From positions 1-64,000 of the forward strand of contig DALS01000051.1 in assembly GCA_002499445.1 (NCBI GenBank): 64,000 nt of DNA, read 5' to 3'. The translations under genes were made by a program, and so were the position numbers. Below the pieces are notes generated by a model. It made no database searches. It saw nothing but the letters and a program-made list of their open reading frames with translations, and had not been told where the DNA came from. Source of the stretch: Methanosarcina sp. UBA293. Lineage in GTDB: Archaea > Halobacteriota > Methanosarcinia > Methanosarcinales > Methanosarcinaceae. Positions 1-9,168 of the stretch are shown piece after piece. Every line of letters begins with the position of its first letter. Position 1 is the first letter of the stretch.

Positions 1-86
1 TATCTTTCTGTTTTTTCTCTCTTTTCTGCTCTTTTCTGTATTCTCTCTTATCTTTCTGTATTCTCTCTTATCTTTCTGTTTTCTCT
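1..86. repeat. Pyrimidine-rich tandem repeat
   Basis: The first 86 bases are almost purely C and T on the plus strand. A unit close to TATCTTTCTGTATTCTCTCT (20 bp) occurs at 49-68, in part at 69-86, and in expanded form at 1-48. It lies just downstream of the minus-strand HicB-like gene and may extend beyond the window edge. No coding potential is seen. Confidence 0.7.
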
Positions 87-136
87 TACTTTTCTACCAA
101 GCTTATACTTCAGTAAAAGAGTCAGAAATCTCAAAT

Positions 137-328
137 TCAGTAAAATACAATTTTCGAAAATCCCTGGGATAGTTCTTCCCCCAGGAACTTTTCCATTTCC
201 TCTTTCAGGTTTTCAATGGCTTCTTCAATAGTGTTTCCCTTGCAAATTATATCAGCTTCAGGGCAGATTGAGACATAGAAACCTTCTTCCTGACTGATAG
301 TTGCAGAAAAAGGAAACCAGATTGCCAT
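137..328 (-). CDS. HicB-like (RNase H fold) small protein
   Basis: A 63-residue protein of the HicB/UPF0150 type. The pattern FSATISQEEGFYVSICPE, then a GNTIEEAIENLKEE-like helix, is the usual HicB N-terminal strand-strand-helix. In classical systems HicB neutralises the HicA mRNA interferase. No HicA-like gene (about 60-80 residues) is visible in the 140 bases upstream, and the downstream side is a simple repeat running to the window edge. It therefore looks like a solitary HicB, which is common in Methanosarcina, or its partner lies outside the window. There is no C-terminal DNA-binding domain, so any regulatory role is unproven. Confidence 0.7.
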   Translation of the reverse strand: MAIWFPFSATISQEEGFYVSICPEADIICKGNTIEEAIENLKEEMEKFLGEELSQGFSKIVFY

Positions 329-468
329 ATTTGAATATCTATCAGTCTACGTTTAAGGATTTTTTGCTATCCATATCCTTAAAGTTGTTTCTTGCAAAAA
401 TCTTCCCACAAGCAGAGGAATTTTATACTTAAACTGGAATCACATTCTAAATTTATATTCTCAAGTTT

Positions 469-1740
469 GTGGGTTCCATGGTATCTGAGTTTATACTATC
501 TTCTCCTGTATCTTTACCTGACCTTTCAGTGCTTGTTCTTCTGGGCGTCTTTGTACTTACTGCTCTCAGACAGATTGGGTCTTTAAGGCTGCAGATCTGG
601 CAGATCATGACTTTTGGAGCTATACTTGTGCTGTTACTGGGCGAGATTTCGCCTGATGAAGCCCTTGCGGCAATTAATATGGACGTGCTCCTCTTCCTTT
701 TCGGGGCGTTTTGCGTGGGAGAGGCACTTAACAGGAGCGGGTATCTTGCCTGGCTCGGGAACCGGATAGTTTCCAGAGCAAAGTCTACGGACCAGCTTGT
801 TTTGCTTATACTCTTTTCTACAGGAATTCTTTCTGCAATCCTTATGAATGATACCCTGGCTATTATGGGGACCCCACTCGTTCTAGGTTTTTCCAGAAAG
901 TACAAGATCTCTCCCAAACTTATGCTCTTTTCCCTGGCATTTGCGGTAACTACAGGAAGCGTTATGAGCCCTATCGGAAACCCGCAGAACCTTCTCATAG
1001 CAGTTGATGGAAACCTGAATTCTCCTTTTATAACATTCCTGAGTTCACTTGCTCTGCCAACCCTTATATGCCTTTTAATTGCATATGTTGTGCTCCGACT
1101 CTTTTTCCGGGAAGAATTCGGAAAATCAACCCTAATCCATTCCGAAGAAGCAGTTACTGACCCTGAGCTTGCCCGCACCTCTAAAATTGCTCTTTCCCTT
1201 TTACTAGTTCTAATAGGCTGTAAAATTTTCCTGGTGGAGTTTTTACCTGCCTGGGACTTCAATCTGAGCTGGATTGCACTTTTCTCCGCAACGCCTGTCC
1301 TGCTAAGCAAAAAGCGGGTTGAGATCCTGAAAAATATTGACTGGGCAACTCTGGTTTTTTTCGTTTCAATGTTTGTGCTAATGCAAAGTGTATGGCTTTC
1401 CGGAACATGTCAGGCATTGCTCGCCAGGATGTCTCCGCAGCTAGGCTCGGTGTCAATGATCCTGGTTCTCAGTATTGGGCTTAGCCAGCTTATTTCCAAT
1501 GTTCCCTTTGTTGCGCTCTATTTGCCTGCCTTGGACAGTACAGTTTCTCAAGGGCAGTTGATGGCGCTTGCTGCTGGAAGCACAATTGCGGGAAACCTTT
1601 TGATTCTTGGGGCGGCAAGCAACGTTATAATTATTCAAAACGCAGAAAAAGAAGGCAGCACTCTATCATTTACTGAATTCTTCAAAATTGGATTCTTAAT
1701 TACTTTTTTAGATGCCGCTGTTTACTTTGTTTTCCTTTAA
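469..1740 (+). CDS. ArsB/SLC13 (CitMHS)-type anion transporter
   Basis: A 423-residue membrane protein with about eleven hydrophobic segments. Motifs typical of the ArsB/NhaD/SLC13 ion-transporter superfamily are visible: a GALNRSGYLAWLGNRI-like helix near residue 90, LMNDTLAIMGTPLVLG near 125, and SPIGNPQNLLIA near 165, the SxxxNPQN hairpin loop that forms a substrate site in this fold. A second inverted half carries ISNVPFVALYLP near 345. The substrate could be arsenite, a dicarboxylate, sulfate or Na+/H+; the sequence does not decide this. The reading frame opens with GTG at 469; ATG at 478 is an equally good start, as neither has a strong ribosome binding site. A TATA-like element lies near 422-430. 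It is transcribed alone. Confidence 0.82.
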   Translation: MGSMVSEFILSSPVSLPDLSVLVLLGVFVLTALRQIGSLRLQIWQIMTFGAILVLLLGEISPDEALAAINMDVLLFLFGAFCVGEALNRSGYLAWLGNRIVSRAKSTDQLVLLILFSTGILSAILMNDTLAIMGTPLVLGFSRKYKISPKLMLFSLAFAVTTGSVMSPIGNPQNLLIAVDGNLNSPFITFLSSLALPTLICLLIAYVVLRLFFREEFGKSTLIHSEEAVTDPELARTSKIALSLLLVLIGCKIFLVEFLPAWDFNLSWIALFSATPVLLSKKRVEILKNIDWATLVFFVSMFVLMQSVWLSGTCQALLARMSPQLGSVSMILVLSIGLSQLISNVPFVALYLPALDSTVSQGQLMALAAGSTIAGNLLILGAASNVIIIQNAEKEGSTLSFTEFFKIGFLITFLDAAVYFVFL

Positions 1741-1955
1741 CTCTTAAAAGCTATATGTTACCATAGAATTTACTTCTTAATATTTGGCTTTAATTTCATC
1801 TAGAGGCCTATAGTCTCTTAATTGTTGTTTTTCCTCCATTTTATGGTATACTAAGATTCTAAGTAAGACTCACTGAGATTCTAAGTAAGATTCAACTTTC
1901 TGATAAACTTGATATATCCAAAACACATACTCTTTTTTCTGGAAGATACAAGATC

Positions 1956-4067
1956 ATGACTCAGAATAACACTGATCAAAATATCAGGCGCAAGCGCGCC
2001 AGGTGCACCGTACAGAAGAAAACCTTTGGGCCTGTTGAAGATCTTGAAACTCATGTCAAGCCCGATTGGTGGCAGACTCTTTTTAACTCACTTTACCTTA
2101 AGACCGATGCCGATCTTCTGGATGATATGGAGGTTACTAGAAAAGAAGTCGATCTAATTGTTTCTATTTTGGGGTTAGCTCCTGAAGAAAAAATTCTTGA
2201 TCTTTGTTGTGGACAGGGAAGACACGTACTTGAACTGGCAAGAAGAGGATTTTCAAATGTTGAGGGGTACGATAGGTCCCAGTATCTTATAAGGAAAGCC
2301 AGAACAAGGGCACAGAAAGAAAACCTGCAAGTCAGGTTCAGGGAGGGAGATGCACGAAAGCTTCCCTACCCATCTGATACTTTTGATGTGGTCACTATCC
2401 TGGGCAACAGCTTTGGCTACTTCGATTCAACGCTCCAGGACCAAAAGGTTCTTGAAGAAATCTTTAGAGCTTTGAAGCCTGGGGGCAGAGTTTTCATTGA
2501 TGCCATGGACGGGGATCATATGAAAAAGAGTTTCCAGCCCAGGTCATGGGAATGGCTGGATAGGAAGTATTTTGTCTGTAGGGAAAGGGCTCTCTCAGCC
2601 GATGGTGACCGGCTAATTTGCAGGGAAGTGATAAGCCGCATTGACAGGGGAGTAATTGCAGATCAATTTTATGCTGAGAGATTATACAACAAAGAAAGCC
2701 TTTTTGAGCTACTTACTGCCTCAGGGTTTAGTAGTCCTGCTTTTCATACCACTTTCAGCCCGGTATCCGAAAGCACTCAGGACGCAGGTCTGATGGAACA
2801 AAGAATCCTAGTTTCGGCTTCTGTTGAAAAACCATGGTCTCCTTTCCTTCAGTCAACAGGAAATAAAAAGCCGATGAACATTGCAGTCGTGCTTGGAGAT
2901 CCAAGAAAAGAAGATCTGGTCAAACCTGCCTGTGTATTCGATGATGACGATTTCGATACGCTTGAGAAAATGAAAAAGGCGCTTGCTGAGATTCCTTTCA
3001 TGAGGTTTACTTTCCTTGACAGGCATGAAACCCTGCTGGATGACCTGAAAAAGAAGGCAGCAAAAATTGATCTTGTACTTAATCTCTGTGACGAAGGATT
3101 TTGCAATGATCCTACAAAAGAGCTTCATGTTCCGTCTTTGCTTGAACAGCTCAATATTCCATATACAGGAGCAGGTCCTCAATGTCTTTCCTTCTGTTAT
3201 GACAAGTCCATTATAAGGGGCGTTGCCAGAGAGATGGGGATTCCTGTAGCAAAAGGAATGCTTGTAATGGAAGATTCAGATCTTTCAAAGCTTTCTCTTT
3301 CTTTCCCTCTGCTTGTAAAGCCTAATTCAGGGGACTCAAGTTTTGGGATCACGCAGAAAAGCATTGCCTACAGCCGCGAGGGGCTTCTTGAGATTCTTGA
3401 GGCAACCCGTGAAAAAATAGGGTCTGACAGACCTTTCCTGCTGGAAGAGTTCCTCCCCGGAAAAGACATAAGTGTTGGCATTATTGGAAATCCACCTGCG
3501 TGTACTGTGTTGCCTATCACGGAAGAAGATTATTCGGCAGTGCCAGACGAACTTCCAAAAATTTGCGGCTATGAAGCCAAATGGCTTCCGGATTCTCCGT
3601 ACTGGAACATAAGGTCAGTGCGTGCCGATCCCCCCGAAAAAACCAGAAATGAAATCGTTAAATATTGTCTTGCTCTCTTCACCAGACTTGACTGCCGGGA
3701 TTATGCCCGCTTTGATTGGAGGCTTGATGCCAAAGGTAAACCCAGGCTCCTTGAAGTAAACCCCAATCCTGGCTGGTGCTGGGACGGTCACCTGGCAAAG
3801 ATGGCAGCTTATGCTGATATCTCTTATTCTGGAATGCTTGCTGCAGTTATCGAAGCTGCAAAGGAAAGATATGGTCTCAAAGCTGCCGGAAAAGCTGAAG
3901 TTTCCGTAAAAATGCCTGAAACCACTCCCAGAAAAAGCCCGGCTGAATGTACTGCCGAGTTTGAGGAAGAAATTGAAGCCAGCAACTCTACGGTTTCCAA
4001 AAATAACCAGGAGGAATCTGTTTTTTCAGACACTTCTGAAACAATACAGGTCTTTGAGAGCATATAA
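1956..4067 (+). CDS. Fusion: SAM methyltransferase + D-Ala-D-Ala ligase-type ATP-grasp enzyme
   Basis: A 703-residue two-enzyme fusion. Residues about 60-290 form a class I SAM methyltransferase, with motif I ILDLCCGQGRHVLELA, an acidic motif II region and the post-motif VLEEIFRALKPGGRVFID. Residues about 300-640 resemble D-alanine-D-alanine ligase: an N-terminal NIAVVLGD strand, LNIPYTGAGPQCLSFCYDK, the ATP-grasp strands FPLLVKPNSGDSSFGI and FLLEEFLPGKDISVG, and the metal site ARFDWRLDAKGKPRLLEVNPNPG. A charged, low-complexity tail of about 60 residues follows. Archaea of this type have no D-Ala peptidoglycan, so the ligase half probably joins another carboxylate to an amine, with methylation of the same molecule. 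The start ATG at 1956 follows an AT-rich leader. It is monocistronic and converges on the DRG gene. Confidence 0.85.
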   Translation: MTQNNTDQNIRRKRARCTVQKKTFGPVEDLETHVKPDWWQTLFNSLYLKTDADLLDDMEVTRKEVDLIVSILGLAPEEKILDLCCGQGRHVLELARRGFSNVEGYDRSQYLIRKARTRAQKENLQVRFREGDARKLPYPSDTFDVVTILGNSFGYFDSTLQDQKVLEEIFRALKPGGRVFIDAMDGDHMKKSFQPRSWEWLDRKYFVCRERALSADGDRLICREVISRIDRGVIADQFYAERLYNKESLFELLTASGFSSPAFHTTFSPVSESTQDAGLMEQRILVSASVEKPWSPFLQSTGNKKPMNIAVVLGDPRKEDLVKPACVFDDDDFDTLEKMKKALAEIPFMRFTFLDRHETLLDDLKKKAAKIDLVLNLCDEGFCNDPTKELHVPSLLEQLNIPYTGAGPQCLSFCYDKSIIRGVAREMGIPVAKGMLVMEDSDLSKLSLSFPLLVKPNSGDSSFGITQKSIAYSREGLLEILEATREKIGSDRPFLLEEFLPGKDISVGIIGNPPACTVLPITEEDYSAVPDELPKICGYEAKWLPDSPYWNIRSVRADPPEKTRNEIVKYCLALFTRLDCRDYARFDWRLDAKGKPRLLEVNPNPGWCWDGHLAKMAAYADISYSGMLAAVIEAAKERYGLKAAGKAEVSVKMPETTPRKSPAECTAEFEEEIEASNSTVSKNNQEESVFSDTSETIQVFESI

Positions 4068-4127
4068 ATTCAAAAAAAGTGCGGGATGCGAGAGGAGCGC
4101 TTTTCCTTTTTCGCGTCTCAGCTTTTT

Positions 4128-5222
4128 TTATTTCTGGGTGATTATTGTAAGGATATCTTCATCATGCATTTTATGGTCAAGGCCTACTCTTTGCCCAGGA
4201 TGTTTTGCAGAGGTGCCCCAGACCTGAGCATAGCGGAATTTCCTACGGAAATCTCGGTGCAAGCGGTCACAAATCTGACCTATATTGGTTCCGTTCATAA
4301 CTATCAGGGGTTCTTCCATATCTGCGGACTGACCCTGTGGTTTTAAGTAAACTCGAATGAAGCCCAGTTTGTCGTAAATAGAATCTTTGAATATCCCTAT
4401 GTTAATGCCTTCATGGGCTGAAATGAAGATTGAGTTTGGATATAGTTCTCTGCAGTCCTCAATCAACTGAGGATAAGCCAGGTCAACCTTGTTAATGGCT
4501 ATAAGGGATCTGACATAGCTGCGGTTGTCCAGGACAACGTCAATAAGCTGATCAACCGTTATGTTTTCTCTTATAAGCACGCTGGCGTTATGGATTTTGT
4601 ACTCATCAAGCACAGCCTTGATAGTCTCCTCATCCAGATCAAGGTCGATGGTTGAGTTGATCTCTATTCCGCCCCTTTCTTTTTTCCTTATTATCACATC
4701 AGGGGGTTCTTCATCTATGCGAATACCGGCCTGGTAGAGTTCATCCCTAAGTACTTCATAATGCTTGGGCTGGAAGACATCGAGCAAAAATACAATCATA
4801 TCCGAGTTCCTGATTACGGATATGACTTCTTTTCCGCGCCCACGTCCTGAAGACGCGCCTTTTACAAGTCCTGGAACATCAAGAAATTGAATTGTCGCCC
4901 CTTTGTGCTCAAGCACACCTGGCACAACTGTAAGGGTAGTGAACTCGTAAGCTCCCACTTCGGAATTGGCACCTGTGACTTTATTCAGAAGTGTGGATTT
5001 TCCTACTGATGGAAAACCTACAAGAGTTACGGTTCCGTCTCCTGATTTTCTGACTGAGTACCCTTCCCCTCCTCCTTTTGCCGAAGCTTTCTTTTCTACC
5101 TCGTCTCTCAGACGGGCTATCTTGGCTTTGAGACGGCCTATGTGATGGGAAGTTGCCTTATTGTACTGGGTCTTTCGAATTTCGTCTTCGATTTCCTGTA
5201 TTTGCTCCTGTATGCTGCTCAT
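4128..5222 (-). CDS. DRG-family (OBG/TRAFAC) GTPase with TGS domain
   Basis: A 364-residue archaeal DRG (developmentally regulated GTP-binding) protein. The order is an N-terminal helix-turn-helix/coiled region (IQEIEDEIRKTQYNK, 1-55), G1 LVGFPSVGKSTLLNK near 65-80, G2 in the ANSEVGAYEFTTLT segment, G3 FLDVPGLVKGAS near 115, G4 INKVDLA near 245, and a C-terminal TGS domain (about 290-364). The length and domain order match full archaeal and eukaryotic DRG/Rbg proteins, which bind ribosomes and help translation under stress. It starts with ATG at 5222. It converges with the methyltransferase/ATP-grasp gene, leaving 60 bases between their stops. No operon partner is seen. Confidence 0.93.
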   Translation of the reverse strand: MSSIQEQIQEIEDEIRKTQYNKATSHHIGRLKAKIARLRDEVEKKASAKGGGEGYSVRKSGDGTVTLVGFPSVGKSTLLNKVTGANSEVGAYEFTTLTVVPGVLEHKGATIQFLDVPGLVKGASSGRGRGKEVISVIRNSDMIVFLLDVFQPKHYEVLRDELYQAGIRIDEEPPDVIIRKKERGGIEINSTIDLDLDEETIKAVLDEYKIHNASVLIRENITVDQLIDVVLDNRSYVRSLIAINKVDLAYPQLIEDCRELYPNSIFISAHEGINIGIFKDSIYDKLGFIRVYLKPQGQSADMEEPLIVMNGTNIGQICDRLHRDFRRKFRYAQVWGTSAKHPGQRVGLDHKMHDEDILTIITQK

Positions 5223-5582
5223 CTGGTACCTGCCGATTTCGGGACTGAAGAAATGATTTTCTTATTATCTTTAAAAAGAAACCGTGTCTAAACGGTCTCC
5301 ACAAACCTTTTTTGATACAAAACAGATCCGTATCTGGATATTTATTCTGAATAGTTGAATGCAATATATATACCTATGGAATGCTTTTATTTGCTGATTC
5401 TTAATAGTAAGGCTATTGGGGGCAATTTATATTTCTTGAGATTTATTCTATTTTATATCTTATCTTTTATATTTATATTTTATTGAGCTTTGCTTTTGAT
5501 AAATACTTCTTACACAGGAGCTTATTCAAAGGATACGGTCTTTCTGAGGCTACTTCTCAGAGACTAATTCTTTATTAAAAAA
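5223..5582. other. Intergenic region between DRG and MoeA-fusion genes
   Basis: This is 360 bp of AT-rich sequence with no convincing gene. It should hold the promoter of the minus-strand DRG gene; T/A-rich stretches at about 5360-5375 and 5425-5490 contain TATA-like elements. The side next to 5583 is the 3' flank of the MoeA-fusion gene. No strong terminator hairpin was seen. Confidence 0.4.
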
Positions 5583-7511
5583 TTATTCAAAGGAGATTAC
5601 CTCTCCTGTTCTCTCATACACGTGCAGTCCTTCAGGAAGCTTTGAAGCGAATTCTGCGGATTTGAGAGTTTTCAGGAACCTATGGACTTCGGGAGTTTCC
5701 AGCATTTCCTTCCTTATAAGGAAATCATATTCTTCTTCGGCAAATTTTATAAATTTAAGGCGATCCTTCTCGGCACAATTTCTTATTCCCACGCCTGCAT
5801 CAGCCTTTTCTGAGGCAACCGCCTCACAGATAGCTGCCTCCGATTTTGCTCCGGATGTATATCCAGGGATCGAACCCGTGAATTCCCTCTTACTAATTCC
5901 ATTTTCAGCTGCGAATTCTGCAACTTTTATGTCAAGAAGAGCTCTGGTGCCTGAACCCAGATTTCGGTTAATCAGGCGTTTTCCTGGGAGGTCCCAAAGT
6001 CCGGAAATCGAGCTGTCCTGCCTGACAAGAAGCCCAACTTCTCGCCTGTACCCTTTGACAAGCACAACGCCTGAGAGTTCCATATTCTCGATTGTTGCGG
6101 TATTGTAGAGTATTCCGTTCTGTCCTCTGGGATCTCTGGACGGCATATTCACACCTGCAATATCAGCTGTATCTGCGGCAATTGCGCTAAAGCCTCCACT
6201 TGATCCTGTGTAAAGAATCCTGAAGCGAAGTCCGCTAAGGTCTTCAAGCAGATCAAGACCAGGGCAGAAACCGCCTGCTATCAGGAGGTCAGGTTTTTCG
6301 ACTTCCCCGAAAAGGGTTACCTCTATAGGGGTTCCTGCCTCAAGAAATTCAACAGTAGATGGGATTTCGATAAAACCATCAGCTCCGGAAAGAGAGGTTA
6401 TTGCACCTGAGCCTCTATCTGCAGGATAAACCCTTCCCCTTATCAGACCTACAGGAAGAAGCTGCTGCCGTCCTTCGGAACGGATGCCAGTACTTATTAT
6501 TCCGTTTTCTACTTTTTTAAGTTCAGTTTCAGCTCCAAGAACTTCCCGGAGGAGAGGAGCTACGAACTCATTAAAAATAATTAAAGCAGATGTCGGATTT
6601 CCAGGCAGCCCTATGATAGGAATATCTTTTATTACGCCAATAACTACGGGTTTTCCAGGCTTTATATTAATGCCGTGAGCTAGAGTATCCCCGATTTCAT
6701 CTATAAGCCGGTACATTATATCCCCTGCTCCTGATGATGTGCTGCCTGACGTCAGGATTAGAGAGCATTCCGAAACCGCGGTCTCAAGTGCTTCTCTCAT
6801 AACTTTTTCATTGTCCTCTACAATTCCGTAAAGTTTGGGGAAGGCTCCACATTCCTGCACCCCAGCATATAAGGTGTAGGAATTTGCGTCGTATATCTGC
6901 CCGAGAGCAAGTTTTTCTCCGGGACGTACAAGCTCGTCTCCTGTTGAGATTATTCCAACCTGCAGTTTAAGGACAGAGACCTCTTTTTTTCCGACTGATG
7001 CCAGCACCCCAATTTCCCTGGTTCCGAGCTTTTGCCCTGCTCTAAGCACACGTTCTCCTTTCTGGATGTCCGAACCGGCTTTCATTATATTCTCCCCTAC
7101 GGTTACGGGTCTGTAAATAAATACAGTTCCGTTTTCCTCAGAGCTGTATTCGACCATAACTACTGAATCAGCTCCTTCTGGAATAGGGGCTCCAGTTGCA
7201 ATTTCCACAGCTTCTCCTGACGAAACTGTGAATTTGGTGTCCGAGCCTGCAGGAATATTTCCGAGTACCTTTAGCTTTGCTGGTTCAGTTTCACTGCAGG
7301 CATACGTATCTTCTGCTCTTACGGCATACCCGTCCATTATCGCTCTTGCAAAGGGAGGCACATTAATTTCGGCGACAACATCCTCTGCAAGGATTTTACC
7401 GTGAGCATTTTCAAGGGCCAAGCTTTCCTGTCTGGGAAGGACCTGCAGGCTGTTTATTATTTCCCTTGCCTTCTCCACAGAGATAAGTTTCCGAAATTCT
7501 TTGCGCTTCAT
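5583..7511 (-). CDS. moeA: MoeA molybdopterin molybdotransferase fused to a periplasmic-binding-like domain
   Basis: A 642-residue protein about 230 residues longer than MoeA alone. Residues 1-175 are the MoeA N-terminal domain (VPPFARAIMDGYAV, ATGAPIPEGADSVVMVE). Residues 180-330 are the MoCF domain (GIISTGDELV, LTSGSTSSGAGD, KPGKPVVIG, IIGLPGNPTSAL). A C-terminal MoeA barrel lies at about 335-400. Residues about 410-630 match the PBP-like (LysR-substrate/ModA-like) domain, with ILYTGSSGGFSAIAAD and GSGTRALLD as ligand-loop sequences. MoeA inserts molybdate or tungstate into adenylylated molybdopterin. The fused binding domain probably senses or presents an oxyanion or cofactor. This fusion is widespread in methanogens. 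Methanogens need Mo/W cofactors for formylmethanofuran dehydrogenase and AOR-type enzymes; one AOR homologue lies at 41.6 kb. Confidence 0.9.
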   Translation of the reverse strand: MKRKEFRKLISVEKAREIINSLQVLPRQESLALENAHGKILAEDVVAEINVPPFARAIMDGYAVRAEDTYACSETEPAKLKVLGNIPAGSDTKFTVSSGEAVEIATGAPIPEGADSVVMVEYSSEENGTVFIYRPVTVGENIMKAGSDIQKGERVLRAGQKLGTREIGVLASVGKKEVSVLKLQVGIISTGDELVRPGEKLALGQIYDANSYTLYAGVQECGAFPKLYGIVEDNEKVMREALETAVSECSLILTSGSTSSGAGDIMYRLIDEIGDTLAHGINIKPGKPVVIGVIKDIPIIGLPGNPTSALIIFNEFVAPLLREVLGAETELKKVENGIISTGIRSEGRQQLLPVGLIRGRVYPADRGSGAITSLSGADGFIEIPSTVEFLEAGTPIEVTLFGEVEKPDLLIAGGFCPGLDLLEDLSGLRFRILYTGSSGGFSAIAADTADIAGVNMPSRDPRGQNGILYNTATIENMELSGVVLVKGYRREVGLLVRQDSSISGLWDLPGKRLINRNLGSGTRALLDIKVAEFAAENGISKREFTGSIPGYTSGAKSEAAICEAVASEKADAGVGIRNCAEKDRLKFIKFAEEEYDFLIRKEMLETPEVHRFLKTLKSAEFASKLPEGLHVYERTGEVISFE

Positions 7512-7935
7512 AGAGATTCAATCCTGATTTTTCAGCCTTCAGATAAGTTTTTTAGTTTAATAGTATTTCCAGATATGTTTTTATACTTACTTTTTCCTGA
7601 AGAAAATACAGAAGCATAATAGAAGTGAATCGTTAAGGAGATATTCAAATATAAGTTAATTATAAGTTTAAAAAAGCTCAAAGAGTAATCCAGACAGAAT
7701 CTCAAAAGGAAATCAAAACCGAAGTTTAAAAACTCAAAATAGAAACTTAAATACAAATTTAGGCAGACCTTGAAAAAGGGCTTAAAAGGAGCTTAAACAG
7801 GAATTAAAAAAGTTTAGAAAACTAGAAAACTGCTCCAGGCGCCACCCAAAAAGAACCAGGGCGGGAAAACCCCGCACGATTTTATTATTTTTCTTTGCTT
7901 TAAGAACTTATTTATTTATTTATTTATTTAGTTAT
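7512..7935. other. Intergenic region with AT-rich simple repeats
   Basis: These 424 bp lie between the moeA-type gene and ilvE, both on the minus strand. There is no coding pattern. The region holds degenerate A-rich runs (7640-7830), a GC-rich hairpin at 7861-7875 and a TTTA tetranucleotide run at about 7909-7940 that touches the ilvE 3' end. The promoter of the moeA-type gene should lie within about 100 bases of 7511. Confidence 0.4.
7859..7875 (-). terminator. Possible terminator hairpin downstream of ilvE
   Basis: GCGGG at 7861-7865 pairs with CCCGC at 7871-7875 over a short loop, about 60 bases past the ilvE stop codon. Read on the minus strand, the stem is followed by a short T-rich stretch. 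It is the only GC-rich element in the gap, so a role in ending the ilvE transcript is plausible but unproven. Confidence 0.35.
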
Positions 7936-8814
7936 TTATTTGTATATGTGGGTACCCGTAGTCTGGGTTATTTTCTCAAAAGCTTCAACCATCTTCTTTG
8001 TAAGTGGTCCGGGTTTGCCTGTGCCTATGAGCCTTCCATCAAGTCTGGTGAGAGGAGCGGATTCTGCAGCGGTTCCAGTAACAAAGATCTCATCTGCTGT
8101 ATATAGATCAAATAATCCTAGGTTTGCTTCGATGGTTTTGTATCCCATTTCATCAAGGAGTTCTATGGCTGTAGCTCTGGTAATCCCCTTCAGGTTGCTG
8201 ATCGTGTGGGGAGTAAAGACCTGGTTGTTCTTGACTATGAAGATGTTATCTCCCGAGCCTTCACATACAAAACCATTTTGATCCAGGAAAATAGCTTCGT
8301 CTCCTCCTTTTTCGTTGGCTTCAATCTTTGCAAGGATGTTGTTCAGATAGTTCAGGGATTTGATATTCGGGGATAAGGCATCTGGTGCATTTCTCCGGAC
8401 ACAGACACTGACTCCTGTGAGCCCGACTTCGTACAGATCTCCATACATAGCTCCCCAGCCCTGGGCTATAACAACCACGCTGGGTTTCTCGCACTTGCGG
8501 GGATCAAGCCCAAGATCTCCGACTCCTCTTGAGACAATAGGACGGATGTATGCATCTCTGAGGTTGTTTTTCCTCAGGGTCTCAAGAATTATCTCGCTCA
8601 TCTCTTCTTTTGTAATAGGGATGTCCATTGCAATTGCTTTTGCTGAATCGTAGAGTCTGTCAACATGCTCTTTTAATTTAAAAACACGCCCGTTGTATGC
8701 CCTTATTCCTTCAAAAACACCGTCACCGTAGAGAAATCCATGGTCATAGACCGAAACTTTGGCTTCGGATTTGGGAACAAAATTCCCATCCACATAAATC
8801 AGTAACTCACTCAT
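7936..8814 (-). CDS. ilvE: Branched-chain amino acid aminotransferase
   Basis: A 292-residue class IV PLP aminotransferase that makes Leu, Ile and Val from their 2-oxo acids with glutamate. Visible features are the SVYDHGFLYGDGVFEGIRAY start, RPIVSRGVGDLGLD, the predicted Schiff-base lysine K152 in NIKSLNYLN, and the phosphate-binding GFVCEGSGDNIF segment. VTGTAAE near the C-terminus is also typical. The length agrees with the family. It starts at ATG 8814. The gene stands alone, with about 350 bases of AT-rich DNA upstream. D-amino acid aminotransferase and aminodeoxychorismate lyase share the fold; the sequence is closest to IlvE. Confidence 0.92.
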   Translation of the reverse strand: MSELLIYVDGNFVPKSEAKVSVYDHGFLYGDGVFEGIRAYNGRVFKLKEHVDRLYDSAKAIAMDIPITKEEMSEIILETLRKNNLRDAYIRPIVSRGVGDLGLDPRKCEKPSVVVIAQGWGAMYGDLYEVGLTGVSVCVRRNAPDALSPNIKSLNYLNNILAKIEANEKGGDEAIFLDQNGFVCEGSGDNIFIVKNNQVFTPHTISNLKGITRATAIELLDEMGYKTIEANLGLFDLYTADEIFVTGTAAESAPLTRLDGRLIGTGKPGPLTKKMVEAFEKITQTTGTHIYK

Positions 8815-9168
8815 TTGCGAACAATCCTCTGCAATTTTAAATTTTTAGAGTTTACCTCTTTATTTGATTTTTAATCTATTATGATCTTTAATCTAGAAAT
8901 CTAAGTATGTTATTAACTTTTTCATTTATTGGCAGTATGTGAGCCCTAGGCAGGATTCTTAACAGAACTCAAAGCTTTAAGGGGTAGTTTTTTCCATACT
9001 GTCATTCTTAAATGAAACGTTATAATACAGCGGATATATACTGAATATATATTATAATTCCGGTTCTATATAAAAAATTTAAGATATTACAGCTCTGATT
9101 AAGACATTCATACAAAAGGCTTTTATGCTAGATGCGCATTTCGTATTCCGTAATAGGAAATACAAAAA
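8815..9168. other. Divergent promoter region of ilvE and tRNA-Arg
   Basis: These 354 bp contain no gene. TATA-like elements facing the tRNA occur around 9034-9052 (ATATATACTGAATATATA) and 9074-9083 (CTATATAAAA). If the second is used, the tRNA precursor would carry a 5' leader of about 60 bases. The ilvE promoter should lie around 8850-8890, an AT-rich stretch. Confidence 0.4.

Noticed and set aside
453..1310. A 285-codon minus-strand frame opposite the ArsB/SLC13 transporter gene
   Set aside because: Its translation is arginine- and serine-rich without any family pattern, and the plus strand gives a well-formed membrane protein.
7909..7940. A TTTA tetranucleotide run next to ilvE as a functional element
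   Set aside because: It is a simple low-complexity run in the 3' flank with no evidence of function.
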